In this document: positions 7,561-13,207 of the stretch, one piece after another
Position numbering within the stretch: the stretch's first letter is position 1
Layout of the letters: each line of letters begins with the position of its first letter
DNA from: Treponema sp.
Lineage (GTDB): Bacteria; Spirochaetota; Spirochaetia; Treponematales; Breznakiellaceae
Length of the DNA stretch: 13,481 nt
Direction: 5' to 3'
Assembly: GCA_031289935.1 (NCBI GenBank)
Contig: JAITON010000179.1
Location: 1 to 13,481, forward strand
Translations under genes and position numbers: made by a program
The notes under the pieces: model-generated
Told to the model about the DNA's origin: nothing
The model's database searches: none
Seen by the model: the letters and a program-made list of their open reading frames with translations, nothing else

Positions 7561-7806
7561 ATCCAGGCACGGTGTGCCCGGGCTTTGGGCCTTACTATGC
7601 CTGGCTTTGGGCCTTGCTATGCCTGGCTTCGGGCCTTACTATGCCGGGCCTTGGGGCCTTACTAGGCGGCGGTTCAAACACACTATGTTTGGGGTTCAAA
7701 CACCGTGTGTTGGGACTTCAAACACACTATGTTTGGACTTCAAATACACGGTGTTGGGACTTCGAACCTTACTGTGCCGGGCATTCAAGCCTTGCTATGC
7801 CGGGGC
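7561..7806. repeat. Array of 11 palindromic 22-23 bp tandem units between rpiB and thyX
   Basis: Eleven contiguous units begin at 7561, 7584, 7606, 7628, 7650, 7673, 7695, 7717, 7739, 7761 and 7784; seven are 22 bp and four are 23 bp. Most open with TTC or TTT and close with GGRC or similar. Units 1-5 and 10-11 have G/C-rich arms around a core such as CTTACTATGCC. Units 6-9 have A/T-rich arms around CACACTATG or CACCGTGTG. Several are small palindromes: in units 6 and 8, CAAACA and TGTTTG flank a 5-nt loop. The array ends on the base before the rpiB stop codon, so it would form the 3' part of rpiB mRNA. The period is not a multiple of three. There are no unique spacers, so it is not a CRISPR array. 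Confidence 0.85.
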
Positions 7807-8271
7807 TTATAGGTCTACCGGCATGGATTCCCGGATGGATTCCAGAGCGCTGATCTGGTCAATCCGGGACTGGTGGCGGCCCCCCTCGAAGCTTGCGGCC
7901 AGCCATTCGTCCACGATCATCTTGGCCATATCGATACCGATGACCCGGGCCCCAAAGGCGAGCACGTTGGCGTTGTTGTGCTGCCGGGCGAGCCGCGCCG
8001 TGTAGGGTTCGCTGCAAACCACCGCCCGGATACCCCGGACCTTATTGGCCGCTATGCTTATCCCCGCGCCGGTACCGCAGATGGCTATTCCCAGCTCCGC
8101 CCTGCCCTGGGCCACGAGCTCTGCCACGGCCCTGCCGTACACGGGATAGTCGCTTCCTGCCTCGTCGTGGGCCCCGGCATCGATCATTTCGTGGCCCTTA
8201 CCGGCCAGATAGTCCCGGATTTCACACTTGAGGCGAAAAGCCCTATGGTCGTTCCCGATGGCAATCTTCAT
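7807..8271 (-). CDS. rpiB: Ribose-5-phosphate isomerase B
   Basis: Interconverts ribose 5-phosphate and ribulose 5-phosphate in the non-oxidative pentose phosphate pathway; cytoplasmic, RpiB/LacAB family. The 154-aa protein has the usual family length. Visible active-site residues are D8-H9 (GNDHRAF), SDYP (40-43), catalytic C65 in CGTGAGISIAANK (65-77), H98 in HNNANVLAFG (98-107) and the phosphate-binding RHQSR (132-136). The ATG 8269-8271 has GGAGGAGG about 5 nt upstream and overlaps the previous gene by ATGA. Unlike other genes of the run, it is followed by 309 non-coding bases including the 22-bp repeat array. LacA/B-type or allose-6-phosphate isomerase activity is possible in this family, but the CGTG cysteine favours RpiB. 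Confidence 0.95.
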   Translation of the reverse strand: MKIAIGNDHRAFRLKCEIRDYLAGKGHEMIDAGAHDEAGSDYPVYGRAVAELVAQGRAELGIAICGTGAGISIAANKVRGIRAVVCSEPYTARLARQHNNANVLAFGARVIGIDMAKMIVDEWLAASFEGGRHQSRIDQISALESIRESMPVDL

Positions 8272-9224
8272 AAGGCCTCCTCCGGGGCAAAGCCCTGGCT
8301 CAAGTATTCCTGCTTAACGACCGCACCCTTGTCCAGGCTGATGGAGAGGCCCTCCCGGGCCATGATAAGCTCCGGGTACCGTTCCGCCACCCGGTCCAGG
8401 AAGGCGTCGCTGTGCCGGGGGTTATAGTGGAAGGCAACGAGGTTTTTTACCCCGGCCTGTTGCGCGTTGTCCAGGGCCATGGAATAGCTCGAGTGGCCGA
8501 AGCCCTGCACGGGACTTTCCCGGCCGGTATATTCTTCATCAGTATACTGGGTGTCGTGGATCATCAGGCTTGCGTCTTTGACAAACTTGATAACCCGGAC
8601 ATCGCCGCCGATGTGGGACTCGATATCCCAGATGCAGGCGATAGAAGAGCCATCACCGGGATCGGTGATGCGGTAGTACAGGGCTCCCTGCCGGGGATGG
8701 GAGGGGGCGAAGGCCCGGAGGACCCGGACCTCGAAGAGGGGGTCTTCGGAACGGAGCACGGGCCTGCCGGACTGGGAGAGGTAAAAGACCCGGCCATCCT
8801 CCAGCACGATATGCTTTCGCCGGGATTTGAGCTCGTTATACTCGATGGGGAAGATGGGCTGGAGCATGTTCTGTTGCAGGACCGTCCCCACGTGCTGCTT
8901 CAGGGTCTTCATGCCCATCATATAGAGGGTAACGCAGGGGAGGAAGTTGGGGCTGAAGAAGTAGAAGCCCTCGGTATGGTCAAAGTGCAGGTGGGTAAAG
9001 AGGATAGGAAAGGCGCTGCTGTACTCTCCGGCCAGGATTTTCCCCGCGAGCTGATAGCCCAGCTTGATGAGGCCGCTCCCGGCATCGACGATGATGGGGA
9101 CCCTGATGCCCTGCCTGTTCGTCTTGACGATTTCTACACAAGAAGTGTTCCCCCCGTAGCGCACGCTGCGGCTATCCGCCACAGGATGCGAGCCCCGAAC
9201 GCCGTAAAACCGTATGTCTACCAT
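8268..9224 (-). CDS. Metallo-beta-lactamase-fold hydrolase
   Basis: 318-aa MBL-fold protein of the group related to RNase Z, PhnP and cyclic-nucleotide phosphodiesterase-like proteins. The N-terminus FYGVRGSHPV and RYGGNTSCVE (22-31) are typical of this subgroup. Metal ligands are visible: THLHFDH (H78, H80, D82, H83), D224 in HDTQYTDEEY, and H266 in FHYNPRHSD. H176 (SHPRQGALYYRI) and H244 (GFGHSSYSMAL) are further conserved positions. No signal peptide is seen, so it is probably cytoplasmic. The likely substrates are phosphodiesters or cyclic nucleotides, by family analogy only. It starts 18 nt after the SEC-C gene with AGGGA upstream, and ends in an ATGA overlap with rpiB. Confidence 0.88.
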   Translation of the reverse strand: MVDIRFYGVRGSHPVADSRSVRYGGNTSCVEIVKTNRQGIRVPIIVDAGSGLIKLGYQLAGKILAGEYSSAFPILFTHLHFDHTEGFYFFSPNFLPCVTLYMMGMKTLKQHVGTVLQQNMLQPIFPIEYNELKSRRKHIVLEDGRVFYLSQSGRPVLRSEDPLFEVRVLRAFAPSHPRQGALYYRITDPGDGSSIACIWDIESHIGGDVRVIKFVKDASLMIHDTQYTDEEYTGRESPVQGFGHSSYSMALDNAQQAGVKNLVAFHYNPRHSDAFLDRVAERYPELIMAREGLSISLDKGAVVKQEYLSQGFAPEEAL

Positions 9225-9242
9225 AATGCCCCATTCCCTGGC

Positions 9243-9731
9243 CTAATGGCCGCAACAGTGCTTGTATTTCTTCCCGCTGCCGCAGGGGCAGGGATCGTTC
9301 CGTCCAATCTTGGGGCCGGCGCGGACCATGGTAACCGGCGCCACGGTGCCTTCGTCGTAGAGCCACCGGCCGCTGATCTTCTTAAAGCGGCCCGTCTCGT
9401 GGTGCAGGTCCCGCAGGCCCTTGCGCTCGTAGCTGGCGCTGAACTCCACGACCCCCTCGGTATCGTCGGGGCCGCCCTTTTCCGTGGAAATGATGCTGAG
9501 ACCCAGCCAAGTGGACTGCTCGCTCCAGTCCCGGGTCGATTTTTCGTCGATATCCCGCTGATTGTCTTTTCTGATGCAGGTGTCCATGAGGTAGGACACC
9601 TCGTGCTCTACATAGGCCGAGTAGCGGCTCCGCATCAGGGCCTCGGCGGTGGGAGGATTGGCGGCGCCCTTGATGTAGGGGCCGCAACACTCGTCGTAGG
9701 GGCGGCCTGAGCCGCAGGGACAGATTTTCAT
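9243..9731 (-). CDS. YchJ-like protein with SEC-C zinc motifs at both ends
   Basis: 162-aa protein of the YchJ/UPF0225 type, function not established. It begins with one SEC-C motif (C4, C6, C15, C16 in CPCGSGRPYDECC) and ends with a second (C148, C150, C159, C160 in CPCGSGKKYKHCC); each probably binds one zinc as in the SecA C-terminus. The middle has the family features LMRSRYSAYV (32-41), an NTF2-like stretch with TWLGLSIIS (74-82), VEFSASY (95-101) and GRWLYDEG (121-128). The ATG 9729-9731 has AAGGA 6 nt upstream and overlaps the end of thrC by ATGA. Context gives no clear pathway; it may be a general ribosome- or SecA-associated accessory protein. Confidence 0.9.
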   Translation of the reverse strand: MKICPCGSGRPYDECCGPYIKGAANPPTAEALMRSRYSAYVEHEVSYLMDTCIRKDNQRDIDEKSTRDWSEQSTWLGLSIISTEKGGPDDTEGVVEFSASYERKGLRDLHHETGRFKKISGRWLYDEGTVAPVTMVRAGPKIGRNDPCPCGSGKKYKHCCGH

Positions 9732-11077
9732 AGGTTTTCCTTTAGCGCGGCAATATCCGCAGGTATCGTTTTTGCAACAGGTTCCCGCTCCATGGCCCCG
9801 GCCAGGGCCGGGGGAACCGGCACGGGGCCCGTCAGGGGCTCCACGGTCCCGGCGAACTTTGCGGGGTGGGCGGTGCCCAGCACGGCGACGGGACCGTGCA
9901 CAGCGGCCTTATCCAGGGCCCGCCAGCCCACCGCGCCGTGGGGGTCCAGAAAGTAACCGTACTGGCGATGAACTTCCGCGATAGTTTCCCGGGTCTCGTC
10001 ATCGCTCACGCTAACCCCGCGAATGTTCCGCCGCAGTTCGTCCCAGGACCAGTGGGCGGCCATGCGCTCAAAGTTGCTGGGCGCCCCCACGTCCATGGCG
10101 TTGGAGATGGTCGCCTGGGAAGGCCGGGCCTGGTAGTCTCCGGACTCGAGGTAGTCCGGCACGGTCCGGTTGACGTTGGTGGCGGCGATAAATCCCTGGA
10201 TGGGCGCCCCCATGCTCATGGCGTAGAGCCCGGCAGTGAGGTTCCCGAAGTTCCCCGAGGGCACGCAGAACGTAATGGCCCCTGTTCCCCGGCCTTCGCC
10301 TGAACCGGGCCTTGGCAGGGTTTCATTCCCAGGCCTCGGCGTGGCCTCTCCGTCCGGGTCCAGGCGGCCTCTGGCGGCCTTCCCGGCGGCAGCGGCGTAG
10401 TAGACCGCCTGGGGGATGAGCCGGGCCACATTGATAGAATTGGCCGATGAAAGGACGAGCCGCCGCCGGAGTTCGACATCGGCAAAGGCGGCCTTGACCA
10501 GGGCCTGGCAATCGTCAAAGCTCCCTTCCACGGCCAGGGCGCTGATATTACCCCCCAGGCCCGCGATCTGCCGCTCCTGGAGGGGGCTCACCCGGCCCCT
10601 GGGGTAGAGCACCGTTACCACGATACCGGGAACGCCAAAAAAGCCGCCGGCCACGGCCCCGCCGGTATCCCCCGAGGTGGCTACCAGGATGTGCAGGGGC
10701 TTGTCCTCACCCCGGCGTAACCAGGAGAAGGCCCGGGCCATGAACCGGGCGCCAAAGTCCTTAAAGGCCGCAGTGGGCCCGTGGAAGAGCTCCAGCATGA
10801 GCCGGTCCCCCACCGCGATCAAGGGAGCGTTAAAGGGGTAGGCCCCCTGGATCAGTTCTTCCAGGACCGCCTGAGGGAGCTCCCCCGCCACATAAGGCCG
10901 GATCGTTTCCAGGGCAACTTCCCGGTAGTCCATACTCCCCAGGGAAGCGCGGACTGCGGCGGGGAACTCAGGGATCGTCCCGGGGATATAGAGACCGCCG
11001 TCCGGGGCCAGACCGCCCAGGGCCGCAGTGGCAAAATCAACGGGATTGTTCCTGTTCCGGGTACTGTAGTAGCGCAT
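9728..11077 (-). CDS. thrC: Threonine synthase
   Basis: PLP enzyme converting O-phosphohomoserine to threonine, last step of threonine synthesis. The 449-aa protein shows the N-terminal MRYYSTRNRNN and FATAALGGLAPDGGLY, the PLP-lysine motif HGPTAAFKDFGARF (99-112, K106), ATSGDTGGAVA (133-143), the phosphate loop SGNFGN (274-279) and ATNVNRTVPDYL (299-310). Between VYYAAAA and FCVPSGNFG, about 26 residues more than in E. coli ThrC are present, low-complexity and containing TPRPGNE/LPRPGSGE (246-261). The frame is open for 73 more codons upstream, but those run back into the 3' end of lgt and lack homology. ATG 11075-11077 has AAGGA 6 nt upstream. It follows lgt by 49 nt and overlaps the SEC-C gene by 4 bp. 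Confidence 0.95.
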   Translation of the reverse strand: MRYYSTRNRNNPVDFATAALGGLAPDGGLYIPGTIPEFPAAVRASLGSMDYREVALETIRPYVAGELPQAVLEELIQGAYPFNAPLIAVGDRLMLELFHGPTAAFKDFGARFMARAFSWLRRGEDKPLHILVATSGDTGGAVAGGFFGVPGIVVTVLYPRGRVSPLQERQIAGLGGNISALAVEGSFDDCQALVKAAFADVELRRRLVLSSANSINVARLIPQAVYYAAAAGKAARGRLDPDGEATPRPGNETLPRPGSGEGRGTGAITFCVPSGNFGNLTAGLYAMSMGAPIQGFIAATNVNRTVPDYLESGDYQARPSQATISNAMDVGAPSNFERMAAHWSWDELRRNIRGVSVSDDETRETIAEVHRQYGYFLDPHGAVGWRALDKAAVHGPVAVLGTAHPAKFAGTVEPLTGPVPVPPALAGAMEREPVAKTIPADIAALKENL

Positions 11078-11126
11078 ACCGGTCCTTAGAGAGGCGATAC
11101 TTGGCCTCAAGTTAATCAGCTCCTGT

Positions 11127-12188
11127 CTAGCGCAGCTTTTGCCGCAGTCTGCGGCGCTGCTTCCGGGCCGCGTCCTTTTCCACGAGCCGGGCGGCCGAGG
11201 CGCCGGGGTCAAGCTCGCCGGGCCCGGGGTAGCGACGGACCGGTTTGCAGCCGGGGAGCCGGGCCACCACCACGCACCAGACCAGGGCCAGGACAACCAT
11301 CCCCAGGCAAAGAATTTGGCCGGTGGAAAAGCTCAGGGCCGGGTGGAGATGGGCGATGTCGCGTAAACCTACAACTTGCCCAAGCTGAATCCGGTAGCCC
11401 AGGTGGGCGTCGGGTTCCCGAAAATATTCCAGGAAGAAGCGGATCAGGCCGTAGCCGCCAATGTAGAGGCCCGCCAGGAAGCCCTTAAAGGGCTTGCGGT
11501 TCCGAAGCAACCAGATGATAAGCCAGAGCACGACCCCCTCAAAAAGAGCCTCGTAGAGCTGGGAGGGATGCCGGGGCAGGTTGAGCATGGCCTCGGGGCC
11601 GGGGACCGGCACCCCGGTCGCTTCGGCAGTCTCCCGGGCCCAGTCCAGGGTGGCGGAAAAACGGGGGGCAGTGGGGAAGATCATCCCCAGAGGACTCGTG
11701 GTAACCCGGCCCCAGAGCTCACCATTGATAAAGTTCCCCAGCCGCCCGAAGGTGTAGCCCAGGGGAATACTGGCGCCGAACATGTCGGCAATCTCCCGGA
11801 CATCATACTTCTTGACCACCGCATAGACGGTAAAGCCCAGAATGCCGCCGATGACCCCTCCGTGGTAGCTCATCCCCTGGAGGCCCGTGAACTGGCCGTT
11901 TTCGAAGGGCCAGAAGACGAGCCAGGGCTGCCGCCAGTAGCGGTCGCTGGGATCGTAGACCAGGGTGGAGAAGATCCGCGCCCCCAGCATCAGAGCCAGG
12001 ATGCCCCAAAAGAAGAAGGCCCAGAGATCGTCCTCGCTCATGGGGAAGCGCCGTTCCCGAATCTGCCGGCGATAAAGATAGTAGGCGACCACAAAGGCCA
12101 CCACATACATCAGCCCGTACCAGCGCATGGGAAGGCCGGGGATTATTTCTGGCTTAAGCCATGTTGGAAAGTTGATTGCCCATACCAT
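11127..12188 (-). CDS. lgt: Phosphatidylglycerol:prolipoprotein diacylglyceryl transferase
   Basis: Inner-membrane enzyme that attaches diacylglycerol from phosphatidylglycerol to the lipobox cysteine of prolipoproteins. Diagnostic motifs are MRWYGLMY (21-28), MSYHGGVIGG (106-115, H109), the Lgt signature GRLGNFINGELWGR (148-161), RHPSQLYEA (206-214) and LYIGGYGLIRFFLEYFREPD (241-260, R250). About seven hydrophobic segments are present. Odd features are an insert of about 30 residues (176-205) before RHPSQLYE and a basic C-terminal tail (308-353) that would lie in the cytoplasm. The ATG 12186-12188 has no Shine-Dalgarno sequence; a promoter-like TAGAAT ends 6 nt before it, suggesting a leaderless message. 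It is the first gene of the long minus-strand run. Confidence 0.95.
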   Translation of the reverse strand: MVWAINFPTWLKPEIIPGLPMRWYGLMYVVAFVVAYYLYRRQIRERRFPMSEDDLWAFFFWGILALMLGARIFSTLVYDPSDRYWRQPWLVFWPFENGQFTGLQGMSYHGGVIGGILGFTVYAVVKKYDVREIADMFGASIPLGYTFGRLGNFINGELWGRVTTSPLGMIFPTAPRFSATLDWARETAEATGVPVPGPEAMLNLPRHPSQLYEALFEGVVLWLIIWLLRNRKPFKGFLAGLYIGGYGLIRFFLEYFREPDAHLGYRIQLGQVVGLRDIAHLHPALSFSTGQILCLGMVVLALVWCVVVARLPGCKPVRRYPGPGELDPGASAARLVEKDAARKQRRRLRQKLR

Positions 12189-12194
12189 GAGGTC

Positions 12195-12223
12195 ATTCTA
12201 CCGCGAAGGCCCCCGCATGGCTA
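12195..12223 (-). promoter_or_regulatory. Candidate lgt operon promoter, apparently leaderless
   Basis: On the minus strand TAGCCA (12223-12218) and TAGAAT (12200-12195) are 17 nt apart. The -10 matches consensus in five of six bases, the -35 in four of six. Only 6 nt (12194-12189) separate the -10 from the A of the lgt ATG, so transcription would start at or next to the start codon. The absence of a Shine-Dalgarno sequence fits. Confidence 0.4.
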
Positions 12224-12284
12224 GTGGCTACGAGTGGCCCGGAAACCTCTTCAAAAAACCTTCCCCAGCCCTTGCTGCCACTGC

Positions 12285-12587
12285 CTACGCGCTGGCGGCA
12301 AGTTCCCTGCGTACCATTGCGGTTACCAGTTCCGAAGGGGTTTGGCGGGCGGCCTGGGCTTTGGCGGTAAGTGTGCGGGCGGTGGCAGGATCCAAGGTGA
12401 TATTGACGGTTACACTTTCTTCCTTGCGGGGATGATGCACCGACCAATGGACAAATTGCGATACATCCTGTTCTGGAATATCGGAGAAGTCAATTCCCCG
12501 GCCTTTAAGACCCTCGCACACGCGGTCAACAACTTCCTCTGGCACAGCCCGCGTTATGTCAATCGAACTTTGAACTATTTTACCCAT
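12285..12587 (-). CDS. BrnA/CopG-like ribbon-helix-helix antitoxin
   Basis: 100-aa protein with a C-terminal ribbon-helix-helix-like DNA-binding segment (about 57-96: ESVTVNITLDPATARTL followed by two helices ending MVRRELAAS). The middle IDFSDIPEQD (32-41) resembles the segment preceding this domain in BrnA-type antitoxins. Such proteins bind and neutralise the partner toxin and repress their own operon. It overlaps the end of the toxin-like gene by 8 bp (12580-12587), the normal toxin-first order of BrnT/BrnA loci. The partner toxin here is short, so this may be an antitoxin left without an active toxin, or a repressor with another role. Family identity is moderate; RHH assignment rests on pattern only. 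Confidence 0.7.
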   Translation of the reverse strand: MGKIVQSSIDITRAVPEEVVDRVCEGLKGRGIDFSDIPEQDVSQFVHWSVHHPRKEESVTVNITLDPATARTLTAKAQAARQTPSELVTAMVRRELAASA

Positions 12588-12738
12588 TAACTATCCAGCG
12601 GTCTTCATCGCTGCTATGGGCGCCATCATAGCGTTCTTTATGCAGCGGGCCAGCGAATACATATTGCGCGTCAGCAAAGTCGATACCGTGCTTCCGTTTA
12701 TTCGCTTCATTCTTCGCTTCATCCCATTCAAACTGCAT
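12580..12738 (-). pseudogene. Truncated BrnT-like (DUF497) toxin
   Basis: 52-aa reading frame that begins like a BrnT/DUF497 ribonuclease toxin: MQFEWDEAKNEANKRKHGIDF (start of 1-21), then DAQYVFAGPL and the segment SSDEDRW (42-48). Family members continue for roughly 35-40 residues with beta-strands ending in a RIISARKA-type motif; here the frame stops at RWIVNG with TAA (12580-12582). No continuation resembling that half is visible in the other two frames downstream. The loss therefore looks like a deletion or recombination joining the antitoxin gene to a toxin stub. Upstream, 23 extra open codons lack homology; ATG 12736-12738 has AGGTGG 6 nt before it and a good promoter. Toxin activity is unlikely, though a shortened functional form is not excluded. 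Confidence 0.65.
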
Positions 12739-12757
12739 CGATTCCCACCTGCTTCCC

Positions 12758-12786
12758 AGTATACCACACCAACGCGCTCTTATCAA
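12758..12786 (-). promoter_or_regulatory. Strong sigma-70-type promoter of the BrnT/BrnA-like locus
   Basis: Minus-strand TTGATA (12786-12781) and TATACT (12763-12758) are separated by exactly 17 nt, with an extended -10 TG (TGGTATACT). Predicted start is near 12751, followed by AGGTGG and the ATG at 12738. The promoter is intact although the toxin gene is not. Confidence 0.6.
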
Positions 12787-12787
12787 C

Positions 12788-12830
12788 AAAAAGCCGCCCC
12801 CCTGCATAGCAAGCTATGCCTGCTTGCGGC
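12788..12830 (-). terminator. Hairpin with T-run between the two toxin-antitoxin loci
   Basis: A perfect 7-bp stem, GCATAGC (12804-12810) and GCTATGC (12813-12819) with a 2-nt loop, is enclosed by a second pairing, GCCGC (12793-12797) with GCGGC (12826-12830). Read on the minus strand the structure is followed at once by TTTTT (12792-12788), so it could act as an intrinsic terminator for leftward transcription. The T-run abuts the -35 of the leftward promoter. No known leftward gene ends here, so an insulating or dispersed-repeat role is also possible. Confidence 0.5.
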
Positions 12831-12857
12831 GGGGTTGGTTGATTTGGGGAAAACCGC

Positions 12858-12886
12858 TTGACAAAACGTAGCTTATATATTACACT
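12858..12886 (+). promoter_or_regulatory. Promoter of the HigB/HigA-like locus, probably leaderless
   Basis: TTGACA (12858-12863, perfect consensus -35) is followed after 17 nt by TACACT (12881-12886, four of six). The -10 ends 6 nt before the A of the higB-like ATG (12893), where transcription would be expected to start. No Shine-Dalgarno sequence precedes that ATG. Confidence 0.55.
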
Positions 12887-12892
12887 GGCAGT

Positions 12893-13207
12893 ATGATTGA
12901 GATACGGGAAACTGAAAGATACAAAAAATGGTATCAGAAGTTGCATGACATCCAGGCGAAAGCCAGAATTAAGGCCCGTATCAGAAGACTGTCTTTGGGA
13001 AATCGCGGCGATTGTAAGCCTATCGGCAATGGCTTGTCTGAATTGCGTATACATTATGGGCAAGGTTATAGGGTATACTTTAATGACACTGGAAGGGGAA
13101 TCACTATTTTGCTATGCGGCGGTGATAAATCAACCCAACAGGCAGATATTGAAAATGCGAAAAAACTGGCAGACGAGGAAGAGGTGCAAGAAAATGAAAA
13201 CAACTAA
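12893..13207 (+). CDS. RelE/ParE-superfamily toxin, HigB-like addiction module killer protein
   Basis: 104-aa toxin of the RelE/ParE superfamily; relatives cleave mRNA at the ribosome. The N-terminal helices (ETERYKKWYQKLHD, then a basic stretch KARIKARIRRLSLGN) and the core GNGLSELRIHYGQGYRVYF (45-63) with ILLCGGDKSTQQADIENA (72-89) are the family pattern of the putative addiction module killer group. It looks complete. The ATG at 12893 lacks a Shine-Dalgarno sequence, and the promoter places the transcript start on this ATG. It overlaps the antitoxin gene by 14 bp. The C-terminal tail (DEEEVQENENN) is acidic. Codons are A/T-richer than in the minus-strand operon, consistent with recent acquisition. 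Confidence 0.9.
   Translation: MIEIRETERYKKWYQKLHDIQAKARIKARIRRLSLGNRGDCKPIGNGLSELRIHYGQGYRVYFNDTGRGITILLCGGDKSTQQADIENAKKLADEEEVQENENN

Noticed and set aside
7561..7806. CRISPR array
   Set aside because: Units are contiguous, degenerate and palindromic; there are no unique spacers and no cas genes in the window.
7572..8005. Plus-strand repetitive peptides (MPGL..., PGFGPYY...) reading through the 22-bp array
   Set aside because: The 22-23 bp period changes frame between units and the frames run into rpiB antisense; they are by-products of the repeats.
6631..9710. Long plus-strand frames opposite thyX, rpiB, the MBL gene and the SEC-C gene (for example 6631-7665 and 8412-9710)
   Set aside because: They lie antisense to genes with clear family motifs, have no recognisable domains, and are expected from high-GC third codon positions.
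11078..11296. N-terminal extension of threonine synthase by 73 codons
   Set aside because: The extra residues are low-complexity, overlap the lgt 3' end, and a good Shine-Dalgarno sits before the ATG at 11077.
12240..12284. Possible terminator after the BrnA-like gene (T6 at 12258-12253 on the minus strand)
   Set aside because: The only stem before the T-run is about 4 bp (CAGC/GCTG) and is separated from it, too weak to call.
12897..13193. Extended antitoxin frame starting inside the HigB-like gene
   Set aside because: This part is the toxin gene read in another frame; family similarity begins at the ATG at 13194.
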